Origin: Streptomyces sp. NBC_00376
GTDB taxonomy: Bacteria; Actinomycetota; Actinomycetes; Streptomycetales; Streptomycetaceae
DNA length: 64,000 nt
Assembly: GCF_036077095.1 (NCBI RefSeq)
Contig: NZ_CP107960.1
Span: 62,001 to 126,000 of the forward strand
Direction of reading: 5' to 3'
Shown here: in pieces, positions 8,256-16,292 of the stretch
Layout: every line of letters begins with the position of its first letter
Position numbering within the stretch: position 1 is the stretch's first letter
The notes under the pieces: model-generated
Told to the model about the DNA's origin: nothing
Databases searched by the model: none
The model's input: the letters and a program-made list of their open reading frames with translations, nothing else
Program-made: the position numbers and the translations under genes

Positions 8256-8731
8256 TCAACCGTGGTCTTCCCACTCCGCTTTGCAGAACCGCGCCTCGCT
8301 GACCACGGCGTCCCCGGCTCTGGTGGCCCGTACGTACATGTTGAGACCGTCCGGCCCGAGATCTCCGCCGCAGCCGATGATCAGGCCTATCTCGCGTTCT
8401 TCGAGGTGCTTGATCAGGGCTGCGTCGGCGGCTGAGACCGTCATGCCGATCAGCCGGATGCCGTCGAAGTCGATCTGCGGGCCGGTGCGTCCGTGCAGGG
8501 TGACGGCGCCCAGGGTGGGGGGCGTGCCAAAACCGCGGTCACACCCCAGTCGCTGTAACACCCCCAGCCAGCCCCGCCGTCCAGGCCAGTCGAGACGTAG
8601 GCGGTCGCCCCGTCCAGAGCCGACGCCACCTGGTCGGGGTTCATCCCGAACCGCAACGGCCCCACCCCCACCAACGGCTCAAGCACCCACTGCGCGCGCA
8701 CGTCCTCGGGCTTCCTGTTCCACCAAGGCAT
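8256..8731 (-). pseudogene. Conserved-looking hypothetical gene with one frameshift
   Basis: From ATG 8731 the protein reads MPWWNRKPEDVRAQWVLEPL, then RFGMNPDQVASALDGATAYV and GCYSDWGVTAV. The sensible frame then switches near 8530-8545 and continues GAVTLHGRTGPQIDFDGIRL, KHLEEREIGLIIGCGGDLGP and ARFCKAEWEDHG to the stop at 8256. The two halves read as one roughly 158-residue cytoplasmic protein of unknown function. The switch lies beside a G/C homopolymer run, so it is either a real mutation or a sequencing error. Confidence 0.5.
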
Positions 8732-8979
8732 CCCAACCCCCACGATTGCTCCAAACACCCCCGGCACTACCTGCCGGTGATCTTGTGGAACCGTATGCGC
8801 AACCTCTGACATCGCGGTCGTCAACAACCTCTCCGACGGCGCACGTTCTGTCAGTACTCGCCAGACCGCGGATCGCCAACGTGACGCGGGCTGCGTACCG
8901 AGTTGTCCTGTCGAAGTGCATCTGTCAGATGACAAGCCGCTGACCTGGTGTGGTGCCATGTTGATTGAGAACGCTGGCC

Positions 8980-9021
8980 CTGGCTCTGTTCACCAGAACG
9001 GGTTCTGGTGAACAGAGCCAG
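8980..9021. repeat. 42-bp near-perfect palindrome
   Basis: The 20-base arm CTGGCTCTGTTCACCAGAAC (8980-8999) is exactly complementary to 9002-9021, with only GG between. It lies 130 bp upstream of the secreted-protein gene at 9153 and is not followed by a T run. It could be a transcription terminator, a cruciform or protein-binding site, or a transposon end. Confidence 0.8.
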
Positions 9022-9152
9022 ATCCGGCCTTCGATCGGAATCGGCGTCCGGCGGGATCGGTCCCGTCCCCGGTGCGGTCCGGCACCCTCTTTCGAGGGAA
9101 AGATCACCGCTCTGTCCGCACCGTCCTGGATGGTGCCGACAGACTTGCGATC

Positions 9153-9596
9153 ATGAAGATCTGGAAGAGGGCAGCCGTGGGCATGGCGGCATGGTCCCTC
9201 GTGGCTGCGCCGAGCCTGCTCGCTTCGACGCAGGTGCAGGCGACGAATCCGGCCGCGGCTCACACCGCCTCTCGAACCTCTCTGCTGGACGTGTTCGTAC
9301 CGCCCGTGACCTCTCCCACCGCGGAGTCGGTCTGGACGGCCGGCCAGACGGTTGAGGTCACCTGGGACACTGCCGACCCGCCACAGCACATCACCAACCC
9401 CAAGGGCGCGATCTACTTGAGGAAGGGCGACAGGACCGGCCCCATGCTTGACGAGGGCTTCGACATCCTGAAGGGGAGACAGGAAGTGGTCGTGCCGGAC
9501 GTTCCTCCCGGGAACGACTACAGGATCGTCCTCTTCGGCGACTCCGGTAACTTCTCCGCCCCCTTCACGATCACGGGAGGGCCGACCGATTCCTAA
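9153..9596 (+). CDS. Small secreted protein with a Kre9/Knh1-like domain
   Basis: The 147-residue product starts at ATG 9153; an upstream in-frame extension lacks a signal peptide. Residues 1-30 are a Sec signal (MKIWKRAAVGMAAWSLVAAP ending near ASTQVQA). The mature part, about residues 50-145, has VTSPTAESVWTAGQTVEVTW, a beta-sandwich opening typical of Ser/Thr-rich Kre9/Knh1 family domains. It continues through IYLRKGDRTG, VVVPDVPPGNDYRIVLFGDS and GNFSAPFTI. Probably extracellular. Its function is unknown. Confidence 0.7.
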   Translation: MKIWKRAAVGMAAWSLVAAPSLLASTQVQATNPAAAHTASRTSLLDVFVPPVTSPTAESVWTAGQTVEVTWDTADPPQHITNPKGAIYLRKGDRTGPMLDEGFDILKGRQEVVVPDVPPGNDYRIVLFGDSGNFSAPFTITGGPTDS

Positions 9597-9850
9597 CGGT
9601 GCGGCCCGGCCGTCCAGGCGACAGCCCGGCGCCTCGGCGGCCGAACGTCGCGCTGGCCGGTGGCCGTGCTCCTGATGCCGGGCGACAGCGGCGTTCAGCG
9701 CCCGTTCCTGATCGGGGTGCAGTTCCCCATGCACGGACGAACCCTGACGGCACGTCGGTCTCGAACCGCTCCAGTTCCTCCGCCGACGCGGGCGCCCAGG
9801 GCTCAGGCAGGTCCCGTACGACTGCCCGCGCCGCCGACCCGAGCCTCCCG
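9571..9850 (-). pseudogene. Possible N-terminal relic of another tyrosine recombinase
   Basis: The minus strand reads VVRDLPEPWAPASAEELERF then ETDVPSGFVRAWG. This resembles the start of actinobacterial integrases, but the rest is lost. With the empty-looking sequence 9850-10228 it makes up a 630-bp gap between two secreted-protein genes; nothing else could be supported there. Confidence 0.35.
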
Positions 9851-10228
9851 CAACGACATCCGCACCGTCGCCGAACAGAGATCAACTGGCTCACAAGCCA
9901 CCATGCTCAGCTCACCGACCAGAGCGCTCAGCCCCGCCAGGTGAAGTGCTCACTCGCCAGATGAAGTACCGAGTCACAACTGGTGACAGTCGAATACGCG
10001 AGCCCACCAGTATCAAACCCGGCATCGTGGCCCGTACAAGATTGCCAGCACCCGGCACCATGGTCGGCTACTCCCTCCTGTCATCATGACCACGGCGCAG
10101 GAGCGGTGGCGCCGTGATCCGCATGAAGGCATCTACGCCATTTGCCTTCCGCCGGTGCTGCGCCCCCTCGCTCCAATGTGCGCAAGCATGCCGGGCGCAA
10201 GACGCGCTCGCCTGAGACAGGAGCCGTA

Positions 10229-12187
10229 ATGGCGCTGAAGATACGCAGACCGAAGACCGCTGCCATGGCGCTCGCCGCCACCATGGCCGCGGTCTCGTTG
10301 GGCACCGCCCTTCCCTCGGCCGCCGCCGGGTACACCGCGTCGGCTGGACCGTGGAGCACAGCCGACACCCTGACCGGAGCGGACGGCCAGCAGACTCTCA
10401 TCGATGTCCAGGTGGCCGGTAACGGTGCCGCGTTCGCGCTGTGGCGGGAAAAGGCCGCCGGGGCCACCGGTTGGGACTTCCGAACCGCTGTCCGGCCGGC
10501 CGGCAGCGCGACGTGGAGTGCGTCGCACTCCCTGGCGACCGGACGTGACAAGAATTCCGCAGCCGTCCTTGCCGTGAGCGCCAACGGGCGGGCCGTGGTG
10601 ACCTGGCTGGACGGCAGTGGTGCAGACGGTTCGCTGGTCGCCCTGGCCGCCAACTGGAACCCGGCCACGGCAGCCTGGTCTGCCCCGGCCACACTCGCTG
10701 CCTGGGGCGGCCTGGACATGTCCACGCCCCGCCTGGCCGCGGCGGCCGACGGCACCTTCACCGCCGCATGGGACCAGGGTGACGGGTACCGCAACTACGA
10801 TGTGAGGACTGCCGCCCTTGCCCCCGGCGACCGGGCGTGGTCCGCACCTCGGACACTGGCCTCCACCACTACCGGAGCCATCTGGAGCATCGACCTCGCG
10901 GTGGCCCCCGGCGGCGCCGCCACCGCGGTCTGGGATGAACTCAACCGCTTCACCGACGAGCACACGGTTTTCACTGCCACCCGTACCTCGGCCCAGCCCG
11001 GCTGGAGCAGCGCCACCGTGCTGCCCGGCACCGACGCCACGTCCAGCAACGTACAGGCGACGATGGATGCCAAGAACGCCACCACCGTGCTGTGGCGCAC
11101 CGGCGCCAGCGACCTGAAATCCGCCACCCGTACCACTCCTTCGGGCAGCTGGGGTGCCGCTCAGACCGCCGTTTCCGCCATCGACTACAGCGACGGAAGC
11201 GAACCGCTGGCCGCGCCCAACGGTGACGTCACCTACGTGTGGACGGGCTGGAGCCGCACTGCCGGTACCCCCGTCGTGCAGACCGTGACCCGCACCGCGA
11301 GCACCGGGACCTGGTCCGCGCCGAAGACGCTGTCCACCGGCTACGTCAACTGGCAGGTGGACGCCTCCATCGGCGCTGACGGAACCGTGCAGGTCGTGTG
11401 GCCGCAGGTGCCGAGCATCGACAACGGCAACGACAACTACCTTGAGTGGGCAGTGCGCGCCAACGGCACCTGGAGCAAGGCCACCGCTCTGAACAGCACA
11501 CCCGTCGCCGCCGTCCCCAACACCGACGCCCTCGCCGGCGAGGTGGCTGCCGGACCGGACGGCCGGGCCACGGTGCTGTGGCGCAAGGCCGAGTACACCG
11601 GCAGCGGGGGCTACACCTCCCAGGTGTGGTCCCAGTCGCAGACCCTGCTGTTCAAGCCACAGATCACCACTTACGCTGCGGTGAGCGGAACGGCCCGAAC
11701 CGGCTCCACCCTCGCCTGCTCCGCCGCCTGGAACGGCACCAACACCAAGGCCACCTGGTCCTGGCTGCGCGACGGCGCGGTCATCTCCGGCGCCACCGCC
11801 AAGACCCGCGCCCTCACCTCTGCCGACTACGCCCACAAGGTTTCCTGCCAGGTCAAGGTCAGCAACGGCGCGGGCTCCGTCGCTTCCACCTCACCTGCGC
11901 TGAAGGTCGCGGTCGGCCCCGCCCTGAAGGCCACCACCGCGCCGACGGTCTCCGGCTCCGTCAAGGTCGGCCACAAGCTGACGGCTGCCCGCGGCACTTG
12001 GTCGCCGTCCGCGACTTCCTGCACGTACCAGTGGAAGCGCAACGGCAAGTCCATCAGCGGCGCGACCAAGTCCACCTACGTCCTGGTGAAGGCCGACCGT
12101 GGCCGGAAGATCACGGTCAAGATCACTGCCCACCGCAACGGCTGGACCAACGGCACGGCCACCACAAAGCCTGCCACCGTGCGCTGA
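10229..12187 (+). CDS. Secreted beta-propeller-like protein with two C-terminal Ig-like repeats
   Basis: A 652-residue product from ATG 10229, preceded by an AGGAG-type ribosome binding site. Residues 1-33 form a signal peptide (MALKIRRPKTAAMALAATMA, ending SAAAG). Residues about 35-480 hold repeated W-containing blades (SATWSASHSLAT, TAAWSAPATLA, DRAWSAPRTLAS, TGTWSAPKTLS), as in sialidase/BNR-type propellers. Two repeats of about 85 residues follow: one with WLRDGAVISGATAK, the next with YQWKRNGKSISGATKSTYVL, as in actinobacterial cell-surface Ig-like repeats. No catalytic residues are recognised, so adhesion or ligand binding is likely. A strong hairpin follows the stop. Confidence 0.75.
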   Translation: MALKIRRPKTAAMALAATMAAVSLGTALPSAAAGYTASAGPWSTADTLTGADGQQTLIDVQVAGNGAAFALWREKAAGATGWDFRTAVRPAGSATWSASHSLATGRDKNSAAVLAVSANGRAVVTWLDGSGADGSLVALAANWNPATAAWSAPATLAAWGGLDMSTPRLAAAADGTFTAAWDQGDGYRNYDVRTAALAPGDRAWSAPRTLASTTTGAIWSIDLAVAPGGAATAVWDELNRFTDEHTVFTATRTSAQPGWSSATVLPGTDATSSNVQATMDAKNATTVLWRTGASDLKSATRTTPSGSWGAAQTAVSAIDYSDGSEPLAAPNGDVTYVWTGWSRTAGTPVVQTVTRTASTGTWSAPKTLSTGYVNWQVDASIGADGTVQVVWPQVPSIDNGNDNYLEWAVRANGTWSKATALNSTPVAAVPNTDALAGEVAAGPDGRATVLWRKAEYTGSGGYTSQVWSQSQTLLFKPQITTYAAVSGTARTGSTLACSAAWNGTNTKATWSWLRDGAVISGATAKTRALTSADYAHKVSCQVKVSNGAGSVASTSPALKVAVGPALKATTAPTVSGSVKVGHKLTAARGTWSPSATSCTYQWKRNGKSISGATKSTYVLVKADRGRKITVKITAHRNGWTNGTATTKPATVR

Positions 12188-12190
12188 CTC

Positions 12191-12219
12191 GACGCGGGCC
12201 GGTACCACCGGCCCGCGTC
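12191..12219 (+). terminator. Hairpin terminator after the propeller protein gene
   Basis: Arms GACGCGGGCCGG (12191-12202) and CCGGCCCGCGTC (12208-12219) pair perfectly over 12 bp around a TACCA loop, 4 bp after the stop codon. There is no U tract, as is common in high-GC actinobacteria. Confidence 0.8.
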
Positions 12220-12262
12220 TGCCGATCCGGGACCCGGTCGGCTCAGAGGTCGTTTTCGTCCT

Positions 12263-12722
12263 TCATCCCGAGATGGGATGTTCTGTGGCCTTCTTCGGGT
12301 CGCGCCAGGAGATGGTGTTCTCATTGGTGAGGCGGCGGGCCATGAGGTCGGTCATGGCAATGTGGATCACGGCTTCGGAGCGGGCGGGCAGGGTTTCGTA
12401 GTCGCGGGCCAGGCGGCGGTGGAGCATGATCCAGCCGTAGGTTCACTCCACCGCCCACCGCTTCGGGATCGGGGTGAAGCCCCTGCTCCCAGGCTTGCGG
12501 GCGGTGATCTCCATGTCGATGCCGAGGGTGGCGGCATGCTCGACGAGGTGCTGGCGGTAACCGCCGTCGACCCACACCTTGCGGATGCGCGGATGGTCGG
12601 CGGCGACCTGGTCGAGCAGCGCGGTTCCGGCAACAGAGTCCTGCACGCTGGCCGCGGTCACCAGCACGGCGAGGAGAAGGCCGAGCGTGTCGGTGACGAT
12701 GCTTCGCTTCCTGCCGACGCTC
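12263..12722 (-). pseudogene. IS5-family transposase, C-terminal relic with a nonsense mutation
   Basis: The minus strand reads SVGRKRSIVTDTLGLLLAVL, VTAASVQDSVAGTALLDQ, then VWVDGGYRQHLVEHAATLG (DDE Asp region) and GFTPIPKRWAVE. A TGA stop follows where the family has Arg, and then TYGWIMLHRRLARDYETLP in the same frame, ending at 12263. The N-terminus is absent beyond 12722, where IS701-like sequence begins. Confidence 0.75.
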
Positions 12723-12970
12723 TAGTAGTGCTTGGTCATGTTGGTGCGGGGTCTGGCATGTTGCGGTGACAGGTGGGGCAGGCGCCGGTCCAGATCGCGA
12801 GGAGTATCTGCAGCTCGTGGACGACTCGGTAGAGGCTCAGGCCGACGCCGTCTCTTTTGGGGATCGGCTCAGTCGCTGCAGGGTGCAGAAGGCGTGGACG
12901 ACCGAGACGAGGGTGACGTGGTGGTGCCAGCCTGGCCAGGTTCGGCCTTCGAAGTGGGCCAGGCCCAGGG
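12723..12970 (-). pseudogene. IS701-like transposase 3' end, truncated by an IS3 insertion
   Basis: On the minus strand 12970-12836 reads LGLAHFEGRTWPGWHHHVTL, VSVVHAFCTLQRL and a stop, like the C-terminus of IS701-family transposases. The remaining bases to 12723 look like the element's 3' tail. It is cut at 12971 by the inverted repeat of the IS3 element. Confidence 0.5.
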
Positions 12971-13045
12971 GGACCTTGACCCCGGATTTTGGACACCGGA
13001 GAGACTTGGATCTTGATGGTCCAGGAGAACGGAGTCCCTGTGGGG

Positions 13046-13351
13046 ATGAAGCACTATCCCGCCGATTTCAAGGCGGACGCGGTCACGTTGTACCGGTCGA
13101 GGCCGGGAGCGACAATCAAGTCGGTCGCCGCTGATCTCGGGGTGAACACCGAGACGCTGAGGAACTGGATCCGAGCCGCGGACGGGCGCCGGCCCGGCGC
13201 TCACTCCGCACCGCCGACCGCTGCCCGAACCGAAGGCAACGACGTTCAGGCGGAGCTGACCGCAGCACGCAAGAGGATCCGCGAACTCGAGGAAGAACGC
13301 GACATCCTCCGTAAGGCGGCCCGGTATTTCGCGACGGAGACGCGCTGGTGA
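13046..13351 (+). CDS. IS3-family transposase OrfA (element C)
   Basis: Starting at ATG 13046 (MKHYPADFKADAVTLYRSRP). It has a helix-turn-helix (AADLGVNTETLRNWIRAAD), a variable linker and a coiled coil (ARKRIRELEEERDILRKAAR), ending YFATETRW. The TGA overlaps the orfB GTG. Residues differ from the element A copy mainly in the linker. Confidence 0.85.
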   Translation: MKHYPADFKADAVTLYRSRPGATIKSVAADLGVNTETLRNWIRAADGRRPGAHSAPPTAARTEGNDVQAELTAARKRIRELEEERDILRKAARYFATETRW

Positions 13352-14250
13352 ACCGCTACCAGTTCGTTGAGGATCACCAGCGCCGTCACGGCGTGAAGCG
13401 GCTCTGCGACATCCTCGGCCTGGCCCGCTCGAGCTTCTACTACTGGCGCCGCACCGCAGCCGCAAGAGCGGCCCGGCAGGCCGTCGAGGCCGGGCTCGCG
13501 GCCCGAATACGCAAGGTCCACCAGGACTCCAACGGGACCTACGGAGTTCCGAGGATCACCGCCGAGCTCCGTGACGGGGACGGCCCGGCTATCAACCACA
13601 AACGCGTCGCGAGGATCATGCGGACCATCGGGCTCGAGGGAGTCCGGTTGCGCCGCCGGCACCGCACCACCGTCGCGGACCAGGCCGCGGCGAAGGCGCC
13701 AGATCTGATCGGGCGTGACTTCACCGCGGCTGTGGTGAACACGAAGTACGTCGGGGACATCACATACCTGCCGGTCAGCGGCGCGAAGCCGCTCTACCTC
13801 GCAACCGTCATCGACCTCGCCTCACGCCGGCTGGCCGGGTGGGCGATCGCCGACCACATGCGGACCGAGCTCGTCACCGACGCCCTGGCGGCCGCCGAGC
13901 GGACCCGCGGGAGCCTGGCAGGAGCGATCACGCACACCGACCACGGCTCGCAATATACGAGTAGGGCCTTCGCCGAGATCTGCAGGTCAGCAGGGGTCCA
14001 GCAGAGTATGGGCGCGATCGGGTCCAGCGCGGACAACGCCGCCGCGGAAAGCTTCAACGCAGCCTTCAAGAGAGAAACACTCAAAGGCCGAAAGGCCTGG
14101 CCGAGCGAGCGCGAGGCCAGGCTCGACGCCTTCCGCCGGCTGACCCGATACAACACCCGACGCAGGCACTCCCGCCTCGGCCAAAGATCCCCGATCGCCA
14201 ACGAGAACGGCCTCCAACCCGCAGCAACTACCCTGGCCCAAGCCGCATAG
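13348..14250 (+). CDS. IS3-family transposase OrfB (element C)
   Basis: A 300-residue DDE transposase with all expected parts: FVEDHQRRHGVKRLCDILGL, then RSSFYYWRR, DSNGTYGVPRITAELRD, TKYVGDITYLP (Asp), THTDHGSQYTSRAF (Asp), SSADNAAAESFNAAFKRETL (Glu) and RRRHSRLGQRSPIANE. No stops or shifts. The DHGSQY motif here is the intact form of the site where IS30 elements entered the sibling copies. Confidence 0.9.
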   Translation: MNRYQFVEDHQRRHGVKRLCDILGLARSSFYYWRRTAAARAARQAVEAGLAARIRKVHQDSNGTYGVPRITAELRDGDGPAINHKRVARIMRTIGLEGVRLRRRHRTTVADQAAAKAPDLIGRDFTAAVVNTKYVGDITYLPVSGAKPLYLATVIDLASRRLAGWAIADHMRTELVTDALAAAERTRGSLAGAITHTDHGSQYTSRAFAEICRSAGVQQSMGAIGSSADNAAAESFNAAFKRETLKGRKAWPSEREARLDAFRRLTRYNTRRRHSRLGQRSPIANENGLQPAATTLAQAA

Positions 14251-14530
14251 ACGTGTTCACAATCCGGGGTCAAGGCCCGTCGACAAACTCCCCCATAGCC
14301 CTGAAGGCATGGGTGGATCCCCTTCGCGTTGCATCCCTCCTCCGCCTTGCAGCTGCACGCACCCAGCCCCGCTCCTTCTCCCACCCCCAATTTGCCGGTC
14401 GGTCTTACCGCCCATCGGGCCAATACGCGCAACCAGTCGGCATCTCAGGATGTGCAGGATGTCCCTGTGCGGTCGGCTCGGAGCGCGGTGACGACGTTGC
14501 CGTCGTTCCGTTTCCCCGAGCCGCCGACCC

Positions 14531-14564
14531 GAACCGGACGTGCGTGTCTCCACGCATCCGGCTC
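14531..14564 (-). ncRNA. Group II intron domain V
   Basis: A 34-nt hairpin, GAGCCGGATGCGTGGAGACA at its 5' side, matches the bacterial domain V pattern with a GAGA-type tetraloop and closing GUUC. It is followed by a domain VI-like stem (GGTCGGC...GCCGACC) with an inner ACGACG-gcaa-CGTCGT hairpin. Domain V is the catalytic heart of the ribozyme, but the rest of the ribozyme is absent. Confidence 0.8.
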
Positions 14565-14584
14565 TCCACGTGTCTTGCCTGCGG

Positions 14585-14972
14585 TCAGCCGGTTCCGGCT
14601 GCCGATTCGATGTTCCACGGAGTCGAGATACGTGCTCCGCGGTAGCGATAGCGTTCGATCACGACGCTGGATGCGCCGAGGAACGCGGTTTCGCCGTCGG
14701 CGAACCGCCACACCTGGTCACAGAATCTCTTGAACTGGCTGCTGGGTATGCTGTGTTTCGGACGGAGCCAAATCGCGATGCGGTGCCACGTATGGTTGTC
14801 GACCGCGTTGAAGGTCCGCTTCGCCGAGCCGTGGCGGAAGTAACACGCCCACCCTCTCGGCGTCTGATTCAGCCCGGTCAGGAACTGGGTCAGACTCCGG
14901 TTCTGGGTGTTTCTGCAGGTCCGCTCCGAGATCCGGTCCTTCATGGCCTGCACGGCCTTCTTGGATCCCCGG
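14585..14972 (-). pseudogene. Group II intron reverse transcriptase, maturase C-terminus only
   Basis: Residues KKAVQAMKDRISERTCRN, then FLTGLNQTPRGWACYFRHGS, AKRTFNAVDNHTWHRIAIWL and RPKHSIPSSQFKRFCDQVWR match the maturase-specific (GIIM) domain and the end of intron-encoded proteins. The YADD polymerase core is missing, because the fragment begins right at the gudD 3' end. Confidence 0.75.
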
Positions 14973-16292
14973 TCACCACCGCGGCTTCGTCGGGTTGAAG
15001 TCCGAGTGGAACCGGCGCATGTAACCCGTGTCGTCGCGTCCGGTGATGCCCTGCCGAAGGTAGTTCTCATGCAGCCGGGCGAGCGCGTCCCGGTCCAGCC
15101 GCACGCCGAGCCCCGGCGACATCGGCACTGGCACGGCGCCGTCGACGAAGGTCAGCGGGCGCTCCACAACGTCGACACCCAGCTGCCACGGCGTATGGGT
15201 GTCGGCGGCGTAGGACAGCTGCGGCAGTGCCGCGCCGAGGTGGGTCATCGCGGCAAGGCTGATGCCGAGATGGCTGTTGGAGTGCATCGACAGGCCAAGG
15301 CCCCAGGTCTCGCAGATGCCCGCCAGACGCACAGACTGCCGCAGTCCGCCCCAGTAGTGGTGATCGGACAGGATGACCTGAACGGAGCCGCGATCGACGG
15401 CCTCGGGAATGTGGTCGAAGGAGACCACACACATGTTGGTGGCCAGCGGCATCCCGGCGGTCTCGGCGACGGCGGCCATGCCGGCCAGGCCCTCGGTCGG
15501 ATCTTCGAGATATTCCAGCAGGCCCTGTGTCTCGGCGGCGACCCGGCGGGAGGTCTCGACGCTCCACGCGGCGTTGGGATCGATGCGCAGCGGCAGCGCG
15601 GGGAACTCCTCGCGCAGCGCGCGAATGGCGTCGAGTTCCTCGTCGGGAGCGAAGACACCGCCCTTCAGCTTGATCGACTGGAAACCGTAGGTCTGCACCA
15701 TCGTCCGGGCCTGCGCCACGATCCCGTCAGGGTCGAGCGCAGCGCCGTAGGGGTCCGGCGCATCGCCGGGATGCTGCGCCCACTTGTAGAACAGGTACGC
15801 CGAGAAGGGAACGGCGTCGCGTACCCGGCCGCCGAGGAGATCGTGGACCGGGCGGCCGATCGCCTGGCCCTGCACGTCGAGGCAGGCGACCTCGAATGCG
15901 GAGAAGACCCGCAGCGCCGCCTTCTCCGGGCCCATGCCGCCGGACGGACCGAGTTTCTCCGCGGGCGCGTCAGCCGTGCCGAGCAGCGCATCCACCACGG
16001 ACTTGATGTATTCGGTCCGGAACGGGTCCAGCCCGATCAGCAGCGGTGCCACTGTACGCAGCACCGCCAGGTGCGTGGCGTCGCCGTAGGTCTCGCCGAG
16101 CCCGACGAGTCCGTCGCCGCAGTCGACTTCGATGATCGCCCGCAACGCCCACGGCTCGTGGCAGCCCACGGCGTTGAGCAACGGCGGGTCAGGGAATGCG
16201 ATGGGCGTGATGCGGATGTCGGTGATCGTGGCGCGCCCTGACGGGCTCTGCAGCTCCACGTGGTCCTTCCCCGTACGAGAATCGGTCGTCAT
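14973..16292 (-). CDS. gudD: Glucarate dehydratase-like enolase-superfamily enzyme
   Basis: The 439-residue protein would dehydrate D-glucarate (or galactarate) to 5-dehydro-4-deoxyglucarate in the cytoplasm. Enolase-superfamily residues are present: the catalytic Lys pair in QSIKLKGG, metal ligands in LRIDPNAAW, EYLEDP and ATNMCVV, the SDHHYWGG segment and the catalytic His in MHSNSHLGIS. These fit the glucarate dehydratase subgroup, and the length matches it (about 440). ATG 16292 overlaps the kdgD stop by ATGA. Last gene of the uronate segment. An intron fragment abuts the stop, so no terminator is left. Confidence 0.85.
   Translation of the reverse strand: MTTDSRTGKDHVELQSPSGRATITDIRITPIAFPDPPLLNAVGCHEPWALRAIIEVDCGDGLVGLGETYGDATHLAVLRTVAPLLIGLDPFRTEYIKSVVDALLGTADAPAEKLGPSGGMGPEKAALRVFSAFEVACLDVQGQAIGRPVHDLLGGRVRDAVPFSAYLFYKWAQHPGDAPDPYGAALDPDGIVAQARTMVQTYGFQSIKLKGGVFAPDEELDAIRALREEFPALPLRIDPNAAWSVETSRRVAAETQGLLEYLEDPTEGLAGMAAVAETAGMPLATNMCVVSFDHIPEAVDRGSVQVILSDHHYWGGLRQSVRLAGICETWGLGLSMHSNSHLGISLAAMTHLGAALPQLSYAADTHTPWQLGVDVVERPLTFVDGAVPVPMSPGLGVRLDRDALARLHENYLRQGITGRDDTGYMRRFHSDFNPTKPRW

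Larger units (their letters stand above)
12971..14278 (+). mobile_element. Apparently intact IS3-family element C
   Basis: The 1308-bp element is bounded by 26-bp inverted repeats: 12971-12996 begins GGACCTTGACCCCGGATT, and the complement of 14253-14278 begins GGGCCTTGACCCCGGATT. Both orfA and orfB are complete and overlap by 4 bp. The ends and proteins are close to those of nested element A, so they are related copies. No clear target duplication is seen. It sits in the IS701-like relic. Confidence 0.85.
14470..14972 (-). mobile_element. 3' fragment of a group II intron
   Basis: The minus strand contains the C-terminus of an intron-encoded reverse transcriptase/maturase, then domain V and a domain VI-like stem. 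The fragment begins immediately after the gudD stop (14973) and ends near 14470. The 5' intron domains and the RT catalytic core are missing. The host exon cannot be identified. Confidence 0.75.

Noticed and set aside
9920-9990. Pair of CCAGRTGAAGT segments as direct repeats
   Set aside because: Short, only two copies, and no associated gene or element.
10133-11836. Minus-strand 567-codon frame opposite the propeller protein
   Set aside because: Gly/Val/Arg-rich reverse of a repetitive secreted protein; no start context and no family.
14907-16241. Plus-strand 444-codon frame opposite gudD
   Set aside because: Shadow frame; gudD has all active-site motifs.
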